14,891 bases of DNA from Baffinella frigidus (GCA_026770585.1 MU646616.1:81679-96569), one strand, 5' to 3'; shown: positions 6,794-12,550, numbered from the stretch's first letter. The notes: generated by a model not told the origin, from the letters alone. A program made the numbers and translations.

Positions 6794-6867
6794 GACTGGG
6801 TAAGCAGCGTGTGTTTTTCGGGCGACGGGAGCCTCCTCGCATCCTCGAGTCGTGACGGCTCTTGCCG
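6794..6867 (+). CDS. WD40 protein, exon 5 (first part of blade 7)
   Basis: Twenty-four codons plus two bases encode DWVSSVCFSGDGSLLASSSR and DGSC, the first two strands of a WD repeat. The acceptor is GGCAG|GAC (phase 0 for this frame) and the donor TGC CG|GTGCCC (phase 2), which fits exon 6. The start does not match the phase 2 end of exon 4 under AG-GT rules. Removing AGGTCC...GGCAG instead would give GHDA-DWVSSV, close to normal WD spacing; an unseen exon of 3n+1 bases would also restore frame. Partial copies of the second half of this exon occur three times downstream. Confidence 0.75.
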
Positions 6868-6990
6868 GTGCCCCCCCCCCTCAGCCCAAGAGCCAGCCGA
6901 CGGCGCGCGCTCGATGAGCGAGGGGGGGGGGCGGCAGGCGCGCGGGGAAGGGGGGCGGCGTGGTACCGCTCGGGCCGCAGTGGCGCGTAC
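6868..6990. other. Start of intron 5, C-run and G-run
   Basis: A run of C at 6870-6880 and a run of G at 6921-6930 could pair across a GC-rich loop. No coding evidence on either strand. Confidence 0.5.
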
Positions 6991-6999
6991 TTCTCGTGA

Positions 7000-7270
7000 G
7001 ATCAGTCTGTTTGGGCTCACCAGCGTGATGCGCCCGGGGGCCTTCCCGCTCCAACGGTGACGAATTTGCGCTGCAATCTCATCCCCACAGGCATTTCAAT
7101 TAAATGATCGAAATGCTTAATTTTGGCGTCAGATTCTGCCTGAAGTGGCCAAATTGGCAAATTCTGGCAACTTATGACGCCAAAAGTAAGCATTTCGAGC
7201 ATCTAATTTAAATGCCTCTGGGGGTTGAAATCCCAGCATGGCTGGCGACTTGAGAATTGTCTGACAGGCA
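7000..7270 (+). mobile_element. LM family copy 3, interrupted by element C2
   Basis: The left part is ATCAGTCTGTTTGGGCTCACC and CCCGCTCCAACGGTGACGAA; the right part is CCAGCATGGCTGGCGACTTG and AGAATTGTCTGACAGG. Together they match copy LM2 (3878-3930), with C2 inserted between. Confidence 0.65.
7079..7228. mobile_element. MITE family C, copy 2, nested, with 4-bp target duplication
   Basis: A 150-base element with ends TCATCCCCACAGGCATTT and AAATGCCTCTGGGGGTTGA. It is flanked by AATC on both sides (7075-7078, 7229-7232). The surrounding LM sequence without the element is seen at 3898-3915. Interior arms GGCGTCAGATTCTGCCTGAA and ACTTATGACGCC match C1. Confidence 0.85.
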
Positions 7271-7287
7271 ACCAGAGGACTGGGTAA

Positions 7288-7495
7288 CCACTCGAGGCTA
7301 GAAATGGGACTATTTCAAAACAGGGATTCGTTGACAAGTGACAAAAAAGAGGCGGGTAGTAATTTTCACACAAATGGGGGCGTTTGGTCACGTTGCGGGC
7401 GGAATTCCGCCTGCAACGTGACCACGCCTGCCCGTGACTGGTACTAAATTTAACAACTCCACATTTAAAATAGTCTCATTTCTCGCCTCGAGTGG
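7288..7495 (+). mobile_element. MITE family S, copy 1
   Basis: Ends CCACTCGAGGCTAGAAATGG and CATTTCTCGCCTCGAGTGG. A central hairpin of about 40 nt (7385-7424) has stem GGTCACGTTGCGGGCGG and CCGCCTGCAACGTGACC. Two further copies lie at 14155-14365 (opposite orientation) and 14379-14590. Confidence 0.85.
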
Positions 7496-7521
7496 AAGCA
7501 GCGTGGCGTTCTCAGGCCTGA

Positions 7522-7676
7522 GAAAATCCTGAAAGTTAACTATCCACAGGGTAAGTTGACTTTTGACGAAAGGTCCTCAGAGTGACGGGTGCCTCCTAGC
7601 CACACAGGTGGACTACGGACCTTTAATCAAAAATCAACTTACCCTGTGGACAGTTAACTTTAAGGATTTTCTCGTG
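7522..7676. repeat. Large inverted repeat with an exon 5-like fragment in its loop
   Basis: The arm at 7522-7576 (GAGAAAATCCTGAAAGTTAA, then CCACAGGGTAAGTTGA, then AAAGGTCC) is complementary to 7617-7676 (GGACCTTTAATCAAAAATCA, ACTTACCCTGTGG, TTAACTTTAAGGATTTTCTC). The right arm belongs to element Q2. The loop, 7577-7616, contains GTGACGGGTGCCTCCTAGCC, resembling exon 5. Confidence 0.8.
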
Positions 7677-7768
7677 AAAATTTGGTCACGTTACCGCTAA
7701 ATCTAGGGGTCCCGAAACCTTGGTAGTCCACCGAATGGCTCTTCGAGTCGGCACGGTTCCTGCAGGTG
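7582..7768 (+). pseudogene. Exon 5-like fragment split by element Q2
   Basis: The left piece GTGACGGGTGCCTCCTAGCC (7582-7601) resembles GCGACGGGAGCCTCCTCGCA of exon 5. The right piece TTCGAGTCGGCACGGTTCCT and GCAGGTGCC (7741-7770) resembles TCGAGTCGTGACGGCTCTTG and CCGGTGCC. Element Q2 (about 7608-7733) separates them. It includes a donor-like CAGGTGCC but the frame is lost. Confidence 0.55.
7608..7733. mobile_element. Element Q, copy 2
   Basis: Starts GGTGGACTACGG and ends TTGGTAGTCCACC, exact terminal complements over 10 bases. The interior matches Q1 (TTGGTCACGTTACCGCTA, TCTAGGGGTCCCGAAACC). Confidence 0.75.
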
Positions 7769-7773
7769 CCCTC

Positions 7774-7984
7774 TAGCTATGTCTCAGTCTATTTCGGCTC
7801 ACCAATTTCGCGCCCCCCCCGGAAACGCCCACGGGGGCGTTTCCGCTCGGAAGTTGACGAATTTGTACCGGAAACCCGGCCTGTCAACTTAAGAATAGCC
7901 TGAAGTTGACGGATTTGTATCGGAAACCTGGTCTGTCAACTTAAGAATAGCCTGTACCGGAAACCCGACCTGTCAACTTAAGAA
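7774..7984 (+). repeat. LM family copy 4 with three tandem units
   Basis: The left arm TAGCTATGTCTCAGTCTATT and CGGCTCACCAATTTCG is followed by a hairpin GGAAACGCCC/GGGGGCGTTTCC. Then come two full units and one partial unit of about 55 bases of the form AAGTTGACGRATTTGTAYCG, GAAACC, CTGTCAACTTAAGAA (near 7850, 7909 and 7953). Each full unit is itself a hairpin through AAGTTGAC and GTCAACTT. Confidence 0.75.
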
Positions 7985-8036
7985 AATCCCGTGATGGGAG
8001 CCTCCTGGCCTCCTCGCGTCGCGATGGCTCCTGCAG
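7983..8036 (+). pseudogene. Exon 5 duplicate (5b), donor intact
   Basis: From 7993 the frame reads DGSLLASSRRDGSC followed by AG|GTACCT, matching the end of exon 5 (DGSLLASSSRDGSC). Over those 14 codons there are seven base differences: six are synonymous third-position changes and one is Ser to Arg. The donor is phase 2 and would join exon 6 correctly. The upstream half (DWVSSVCFSG) is missing, replaced by LM repeat ending TTAAG; an AG|A acceptor there at 7981-7982 would also be in phase with exon 4. It may be an alternative exon or a decayed copy. Confidence 0.5.
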
Positions 8037-8043
8037 GTACCTC

Positions 8044-8185
8044 GAAAGTTGACCAACGTGTACCGCAGACCCAGAATGTCAACTTAAGAATAGCCCGCCT
8101 CGGGCGACAGGAGCCCTCCTCGCTCTGTCTCAGTCTATTCCGGCTGACCGATTTCGTGAAACCAGGCTCTTTCCCGCTCCAAAGT
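8044..8185 (+). repeat. LM fragments flanking a third exon 5-like scrap
   Basis: AAGTTGACCAACGTGTACCG to GTCAACTTAAGAATAGCCCG (8045-8101) is an LM right end. GGGCGACAGGAGCCCTCCTC (8102-8121) resembles exon 5 with a one-base insertion, so its frame is broken. GCTCTGTCTCAGTCTATTCC (8122 on) restarts an LM left arm. Confidence 0.6.
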
Positions 8186-8189
8186 CCAC

Positions 8190-8256
8190 TAGGACTAGCC
8201 CTACCGTAGGACCCTAGGGCGGTGCGTGTCCTTATTCGCGGGTGACCCCTGCACAG
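8190..8256 (+). mobile_element. Half G-type element forming the intron 5 acceptor
   Basis: CCCTACCGTAGGACCCTAGG, GTCCTTATTCGCGGG and TGACCCCTGCAC match the right half of family G (for example CTACTGTAGGGTCCTAGGG, TTTCTGATGAGCGAGG and TACCCCTGTA at 9770-9821). The next bases are AG|G, the acceptor of exon 6. No left half is visible. Confidence 0.6.
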
Positions 8257-8347
8257 GGTGTGGGACTTGGCGACGGGCGAGGGCGTGCGCGCGGTGAACA
8301 CGGGCGCGTGGGTGCGCTGCGTCGCCTTCGGTCGCGACTGTGTGCAG
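8257..8347 (+). CDS. WD40 protein, exon 6 (end of blade 7 and next strand)
   Basis: One base completes Arg, then 30 codons encode VWDLATGEGVRAVNTGAWVR and CVAFGRDCVQ. Joined to exon 5 this gives DGSCRVWDLATGEG, a textbook WD repeat end, followed by a further strand (WVRCVAFGRD). The acceptor is CTGCACAG|G and the donor GTGCAG|GTGGTC, phase 0. Exons 5 and 6 join in frame (165 bases together). Confidence 0.82.
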
Positions 8348-8460
8348 GTGGTCCCGCCTCCAGGTTACTCGCGAGTAACTCCTGTATCCTGGACCACCAC
8401 AGGGCCCCAGACATAGGCCTACAGTAGGGTCCTATGGGGGCGCGGTTTCTTATGAGAGCC
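8348..8460. repeat. Hairpin and second half G-type element in intron 6
   Basis: GTGGTC (8348) and CCAGGTTACTCGCGAGTAACT fold back on CCTGGACCACCAC (8388-8400). CATAGGCCTACAGTAGGGTC, GGGGGCGCGG and TTTCTTATGAG (8413-8455) then match the right half of family G. Exon 6 is thus flanked by G-type halves on both sides. Confidence 0.6.
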
Positions 8461-8721
8461 AGTTCCAGTGCCCGCCTATGGTGGGAGTCCCATTATAGAA
8501 TAACCACAAGGAGCTAAATGAGGTATCCACGCCAGGCCAGAAGTCGAAATTTGGACGTAAAAGTTGATTCTACCCGAGAAACACGCCAAAAGTGTTGGGA
8601 ATTGGAGCTGTTTGCCGCCGTAGTTTTAAAAATCTGTACCACGATAGGCCATCCAAACACTTTTCAGCGCGAACGAGTGTGTGTGAAAAAGGAACTTGTG
8701 ACCTGGCGTTTCCTGGTGCAG

Positions 8722-8850
8722 GAGGACCGTCGGCGGGCAATGCAAGAGGCATTCGCCATGGGGCTTGTCGACCGCCTTGGGGCGGCGTCGCGCATGCACG
8801 TGCTGAGGCTCGAACCCGGAGTGGTGCGGATGGTGTTGGAGGGAGTGTGA
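8722..8850 (+). CDS. WD40 protein, last exon
   Basis: Forty-two codons and TGA encode a charged, probably helical tail: EDRRRAMQEAFAMGLVDRLG, then AASRMHVLRLEPGVVRMVLE and GV. The acceptor is CCTGGTGCAG|GAG, phase 0, which fits exon 6. Third positions are G/C-rich as in the other exons. No known domain is recognised. The upstream frame (8518-8721) is open but runs through repeat-like sequence related to family B, so I treat it as intron 6. Confidence 0.72.
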   Translation, partial: EDRRRAMQEAFAMGLVDRLGAASRMHVLRLEPGVVRMVLEGV

Positions 8851-8852
8851 GG

Positions 8853-8913
8853 CTGGGGGGACAGCCCCGTGTAGGATGACCGGAGTGACTTTACACACGG
8901 GGCTGTATCCCCA
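8853..8913. repeat. Hairpin 3 nt after the WD40 stop codon, O module copy 2
   Basis: Arms CTGGGGGGACAGCCCCGTGT and ACACGGGGCTGTATCCCCAG enclose the O module word GTGTAGGATGACCGGAGTGA. It lies directly behind the TGA, so in the transcript it would form a strong 3' UTR hairpin. Whether it has a role in 3' end formation cannot be told. Confidence 0.75.
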
Positions 8914-8942
8914 GAGTCAGCACACGCGCTCGGACAGCGGAA

Positions 8943-9103
8943 CCACACAGCGGACTTCGCAGGGATTTCGAATCACCCCTAAGCGATAAGACCTAGGACC
9001 CTACGGTAGGCAACCCGTAGGGGCATGGGGGGGTTCCTACGGATAAGGTAACGGAAACCCGGGCGCTGAGTGCCCGAAAATCCCTTTGTAGCCCGCTGTG
9101 TGG
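8943..9103. mobile_element. MITE family F, copy 2
   Basis: Ends CCACACAGCGGACTTCGCAG and TTTGTAGCCCGCTGTGTGG. The interior closely matches F1, including GCGATAAGACCTAGGACCCT and GGGGGGTTCCTACGGATAAG. Confidence 0.85.
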
Positions 9104-9334
9104 GTGTGTCTCGTCACCGACTGAGGTTGTTCGCGACTACATGTACACTGTAGTGACTCACACCGGTCACGTGTAGCTTGATGCGGCGAGCATGTTAGGT
9201 CCGTTAGGTTCTTCGAGCTCCCAACATAGGCGGACACCGGAACTTATCCTGTAGAGAGATCATGCTTCCTTCCTGGAGAGTACGACCCCCGGTTGACTTG
9301 TCGATTCTCGCGAGTATCCTCTGTGCAGCCTGTA

Positions 9335-9452
9335 CAGGGGTACCTCGCTCATAAGAAACCGCGCCCCCCTAGGACCCTACAGTAGGGCTAAGCCTAGGGT
9401 CCTACGGGGGTCCTATGGGGGGGGGCAGTTTCTTATGAGCGAGGTACCCCTG
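9335..9452. mobile_element. MITE family G, copy 1
   Basis: Palindromic ends CAGGGGTACCTCGCTCATAA and TTATGAGCGAGGTACCCCTG, flanked by TA on both sides. TA target duplications with CAGGGG ends are typical of Tc1/mariner-type MITEs; the assignment is inferred from the ends only. The core carries CCTAGGACCCTACAGTAGGG. Confidence 0.85.
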
Positions 9453-9514
9453 TACATTTGCGACGTGCACGTCGCTGTTTCCCAGGAGTCAGTGAGCCCT
9501 TTCTTGATGCCGGC

Positions 9515-9616
9515 ATCCCTTTAGTGCCCGTGGGGTTAAAATTGACCCCACAGAGGTCCCAGGCAGGTCCTATGGCCCTACGGTAGGGCGTATGAGCCTA
9601 CTGGGCACTTACGGGT
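9515..9616. mobile_element. Family J, copy 1
   Basis: Ends ATCCCTTTAGTGCCC and GGGCACTTACGGGTTA. It holds a small hairpin TGGGGT/ACCCCA (9531-9550), then AGGCAGGTCCTATGGCCCTA and CGGTAGGGCGTATGAGCC. Confidence 0.75.
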
Positions 9617-9702
9617 TAGCATAATCAAGGCTTGGTCCAAAAGTGAGTGGGCCCTTCATTGCCGCCGACACATCCACGACACAACCCCCCTCCGATGAGT
9701 TA

Positions 9703-9819
9703 CAGGGGTACCTCGCTCTCAAGAAACCGCCCCCCCCCTAGGACCACCATAAGGCCCTAGGCATAGGCCTACTGTAGGGTCCTAGGGGGTGGCGGTTTCT
9801 GATGAGCGAGGTACCCCTG
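9703..9819. mobile_element. MITE family G, copy 2
   Basis: CAGGGGTACCTCGCTCTCAA to GATGAGCGAGGTACCCCTG, flanked by TA. Core CCTAGGACCACC and GGCCTACTGTAGGGTCC. Confidence 0.85.
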
Positions 9820-9869
9820 TAGTGAGCCCTTGATCGATGCCGCGTAGCAACGCACTCCCCCTACATGTA

Positions 9870-9986
9870 CAAGGGTACCTCGCTCATATGAAAACGCCCC
9901 ACCCTAGGACCCTACAGTAGGCCTATTCCTAGGGCCCTATGGTGATCCTAGGGGGGTGGGCGTTTCTTACGAGCGAGGTGCCCCTG
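9870..9986. mobile_element. MITE family G, copy 3
   Basis: CAAGGGTACCTCGCTCATAT to ACGAGCGAGGTGCCCCTG, flanked by TA. Core CCTAGGACCCTACAGTAGGC. Confidence 0.85.
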
Positions 9987-10089
9987 TAAAGGAGGGTACA
10001 TGAACGTGTCAGCAGGGACGACGCGCGAGGTCACGCACTACACGTTGAGATACAGCTTCATTACCACCAACACTGCCGCCATGCAACGA

Positions 10090-10194
10090 TATCCCTCAAG
10101 TGGCGATGCGGTTAGATTTGACCGCAAAGAGGTGCTAGGCAGGTCCTAGGGCACTTCTGTAGGACGTATGAGCTTGCTCGCCACTTGAGGGATA
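10090..10194. mobile_element. Family J, copy 2
   Basis: TATCCCTCAAGTGGCG to CGCCACTTGAGGGATA, exact complements, 105 bases. The inner hairpin GCGGT/ACCGC is at 10108-10125. It abuts copy 3 with no bases between. Confidence 0.85.
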
Positions 10195-10299
10195 TATCCC
10201 TTAAGTGGCCAGGCAGTCAAAGTTGACCCCCAAGAGGTCCTAGGCAGGTCCTAGGGCCCTGTGGTAGGGCGTATGAGCCGACTGGCCACTTAAGGGATA
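10195..10299. mobile_element. Family J, copy 3
   Basis: TATCCCTTAAGTGGCCAG to CTGGCCACTTAAGGGATA, 105 bases. Interior AGGTCCTAGGCAGGTCCTAG and GTGGTAGGGCGTATGAGCC, same orientation as J2. Confidence 0.85.
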
Positions 10300-10612
10300 C
10301 GGCCGCGTACACCCCCACCGAGGTTGTTTCTGAGCAGAACCTACACGTCGAGAAAGGTCACGTTGGGTACAGGAGTCCCTCGTACGAAACCGGGTAACAA
10401 GGAAGAGACGCGGATCTAATTTTATTTCGGAACAAGACAGATTCTGTACCGCTATCTTAGGCTTTCGGGGCGGAAGATAAGGATGCGTATGCTTTTTCAG
10501 GCATACAGTGATGCTATCGTGTGACTTTTACGTGGACATATGCTGGTATGTTCCCAGATAAAATCGGAGCGAGCATTACCAGGGGAGAGCGAGAGAGGCG
10601 GATCAATCTCTG
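10300..10612. other. Unassigned spacer between J3 and O3
   Basis: No gene seen. Small hairpins TATCTTAGGC.. with GGAAGATA (10453-10481) and GTATGCTTTTTCAGGCATAC (10487-10506) are present. ACCGAGGTTGTT at 10318 resembles ACTGAGGTTGTT at 9119. Confidence 0.45.
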
Positions 10613-10665
10613 GGGATACAGTCCCGTGTAGGATGACCGGAGTGACTTTACCAAAGTCACGTCCA
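10613..10665. repeat. O module copy 3
   Basis: GTGTAGGATGACCGGAGTGA followed by GTGACTTTACCAAAGTCAC hairpin and GTCCAC. It matches, in opposite orientation, 6026-6069, and part of 8868-8897. Confidence 0.75.
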
Positions 10666-10666
10666 C

Positions 10667-11030
10667 TATCCCTTAAGTGGCGAGTAGGCCCACACGCCCT
10701 ATCGTAGGGCCCTAGTGGCTATACGCCCAGGCCGAAAATGAAGAAAACAGGGAATTCCCTGGTCAAAAAATCCCGTTTTTTGTGGAGGGGGGAAGGACCG
10801 AGAACTGCAGCAACGAGGGAGGGTGAGGGGGATGCATGCCCAAGCAATGCCCTGAGCCGCTTGGAAGATGTGCTGTCGGGGGGCTCCCGAGTTAAGCCTG
10901 GTCCCAGCGCGCCCCGCATCGCGGCCAGCAGCGTTCTTGCTGGTTCCATCTCCATGTGGGCCCTAGGACCTGCCTACAGGTGTAGGACCACTTGGCGGCC
11001 AATTTCGACCGCCTCGCCACTTGAGGAATA
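10667..11030. mobile_element. Family J, copy 4, split by a 242-base insertion
   Basis: The outer sequence follows the J consensus: TATCCCTTAAGTGGCGAG, GCCCTATCGTAGGGCCCTAG, then after the insert GGGCCCTAGGACCTGCC, hairpin GGCGG/CCGCC (10994-11013) and CGCCACTTGAGGAATA. The insert (10716-10957) is bounded by GGGCCCTAG on both sides (10707-10715 and 10958-10966). Confidence 0.75.
10716..10957 (+). other. Insert in J4 with open reading frames on both strands
   Basis: From the ATG at 10738 the + frame is open to 11076 (start MKKTGNSLVKKSRFLWRGEG) and runs past the insert. The opposite strand is also open (10719-10955). Third positions are G/C-rich in both frames, so strand cannot be decided, and no domain is recognised. 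It could be a captured exon fragment or an unknown small insertion. No inverted repeats are visible at its ends. Confidence 0.3.
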
Positions 11031-11270
11031 CGGAGATGAGGGCCGCACGTGCCGGATCCCTGTTGTGGGTATCTAAGCTCTACGGGTATCTAAGGACGCA
11101 AGGTTATGAGGACGCCACTTAGGCCTCCGAAGTAGATTCACTTAGGCCTCCAAAGTCTCCTCAGTCAACGACTCTGCTCGCGCGCATGTTGATGTGTGTC
11201 ACGGTGAGGACCTGGGCCAGATAGGCTAGGACGAGCCCGCCTCGGGATAGCATTAGAGACATCTGCCCGT
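11031..11270. other. Unassigned spacer between J4 and J5
   Basis: No gene seen. It holds short direct repeats: GGGTATCTAAG twice (11066, 11084) and CACTTAGGCCTCCRAAGT twice (11115-11156). Confidence 0.5.
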
Positions 11271-11375
11271 TATCCCTTAAGTGGCCAGTAGGCACATACA
11301 CCCTACCGTAGGGCCCTAGGACCTGCCTAGGACCTCTTGGCCGTCAAATTTAACGGCATGGCCACTTATGGGATA
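11271..11375. mobile_element. Family J, copy 5
   Basis: TATCCCTTAAGTGGCCAGTA to TGGCCACTTATGGGATA, 105 bases, opposite orientation to J1-J3. Core ACCCTACCGTAGGGCCCTAG and GACCTGCCTAGGACC, inner hairpin GCCGT/ACGGC (11340-11357). Confidence 0.85.
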
Positions 11376-11521
11376 ACGAGCGCCTGATCGCTACTATTTT
11401 CCAGACCCCAGACAATCCTTCTTCCCGCGCTTCTCGGAGGTCCACGACTTTGTATCTTCCGTCGAGACGTTCTTTCGCCCTTGCACCTGAGGCACATGCC
11501 CAGACTTTGACGATGCTGGTA

Positions 11522-11638
11522 CAGGGGTACCTCGCTCATAAGAAGCCGCCACCATCTAGGACCCTACAGTAGGCCTGTGCCTAGGGCCTTGTGGTGGTCC
11601 TAGGGGGGTGGGCGTTTCTTGTGAGCGAGGTACCCCTG
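11522..11638. mobile_element. MITE family G, copy 4
   Basis: CAGGGGTACCTCGCTCATAA to GTGAGCGAGGTACCCCTG. Flanked by TA on the left and TG on the right, where copy 5 begins after two bases. Confidence 0.85.
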
Positions 11639-11640
11639 TG

Positions 11641-11744
11641 CAGGGTTACCTTGAATTTAAGAACCCACACCCTAGAGCAGGACCATCCAGGATCCTAGGG
11701 TGATCCTAGGGGAGAAGCGTGTTCTTAAATTCGAGGCACCCCTG
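11641..11744. mobile_element. MITE family G, diverged copy 5
   Basis: CAGGGTTACCTTGAATTTAA to TTAAATTCGAGGCACCCCTG, flanked by TG and TA. The arms have changed together: GAATTTAAGAAC pairs with GTTCTTAAATTC, in place of the GCTCATAAGAAAC pair of other copies. Confidence 0.8.
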
Positions 11745-11784
11745 TACTAAGCCGTCATCATTTGCCGGTGGGGAGCCGGCACTT

Positions 11785-12288
11785 TCTTCGACAAGAAGGA
11801 AAGAAAGAAAGAAAGAGACTCGCAGGCGGGCCCGTCCCACAAGAAGAAAGTCCCGGCAGAAGAAACTCGGGGAGAGTCCCGTACCGTTTGACTAGTTTTG
11901 AGTTTCCTGGTAGAAAGAATGCCAGGATCAGGTATCGTCACGATACGGGGCGTCCAGGCAACCGACCGTGCCCCCCCCCCCTGCACTCTCTTCACCTGCA
12001 AACGACTCTGAAGTCAAACCTCTCTCACCCGTCCGCACCACGCAAGAGTGTAGAGCTGACTGGCTTACAGGAGAAATAGTCAGATCTGACGATTTTTAAG
12101 TTCATAAGTGGACATTCTCCCCAGAAAAATTCGAAATTTTGGGAAAATGGCACAAATTCCGTGTTAACTGACTTGTTTTCCCAGGTCAGCCCTTCACTCT
12201 TGCGTGGCAACGAGAGCTCAACCACGACCAATCAAGAAAGAAAGAAAGAACGAAAGAAAGAGACTCGCAGGCGGGCCCGTCCCACAAG
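11785..12288 (+). repeat. Direct repeat pair: GAAA tract with GC-rich tail
   Basis: A GAAA tract followed by GAGACTCGCAGGCGGGCCCG and TCCCACAAG occurs at 11798-11842 and again at 12237-12288. The shared tail is identical. The sequence between (11843-12236) shows no convincing gene; both strands have short open frames only. Confidence 0.75.
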
Positions 12289-12331
12289 TCACGCCCTCCA
12301 ATACCTTCAAGATGAGAGTGTCTGCACCGAG

Positions 12332-12477
12332 TTCATCTCGGAAGATAACTGAATTAGTTCCTTAGCAACAGGAGATTGAATAGGAGAAATTGCTTAGGGC
12401 ATAGTAGATTCAATTAGGCCTCCTAAATAAACGAACAGGTCTAATTAGGGAACTGGTTCAGTTATCTTTCGAGATGA
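12332..12477. mobile_element. Inverted-repeat element K
   Basis: Arms TTCATCTCGGAAGATAACTG then AATTAGTTCCTTAG, and CTAATTAGGGAACTGGTTCA then GTTATCTTTCGAGATGA, pair around an AT-rich centre that itself holds AGATTCAATTAGGCCTCCTA near GGAGATTGAATAGGAG. Single copy in this window. Confidence 0.75.
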
Positions 12478-12550
12478 GAGTGAGAGCGAGTGTGTCTGAC
12501 ACCCTCCTGTGATCGCTCCGATTCGAATCAAGCGTCTATGCCACGCACGT

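Larger units (their letters stand above)
837..8850 (+). other. Gene model: WD40 beta-propeller protein, seven exons
   Basis: This is the span of the spliced gene built from the exon entries below. Introns are 1338-1558, 1697-2399, 2459-3498, 3565-6793, 6868-8256 and 8348-8721, with donors GTAAAC, GTCAAC, GTGCGA, GTCCTC, GTGCCC and GTGGTC. Every acceptor is AG|G. Phases agree at five of six junctions and the joined WD repeats read through naturally. Intron 4 (3565-6793) fails: exon 4 ends in phase 2 but exon 5 starts in phase 0. The product would be a scaffold-type propeller of about seven blades; WD40 proteins usually mediate protein-protein contacts, and no partner can be inferred. No signal peptide, membrane segment or extra enzymatic domain is visible. 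The 5' end may lie in an unseen upstream exon. Confidence 0.75.

Noticed and set aside
8518-8721. Upstream part of the open frame that contains the last exon
   Set aside because: It contains family B-like repeat sequence (CTGTACCACGATAGG) and low codon bias; the AG|G at 8720-8722 with phase match to exon 6 better explains the coding part.
8853-8913. Rho-independent bacterial terminator
   Set aside because: The hairpin lacks a following U-run and the gene is spliced, so a bacterial terminator is not appropriate.
9335-11746. CRISPR-like array of regularly spaced repeats
   Set aside because: The repeats are palindromic elements of 105-120 bases with target-type flanks in a eukaryotic context, with unequal spacing and no cas genes.
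12505-12545. tRNA B-box-like GATTCGAATC
   Set aside because: No cloverleaf arms or A-box could be fitted around it.
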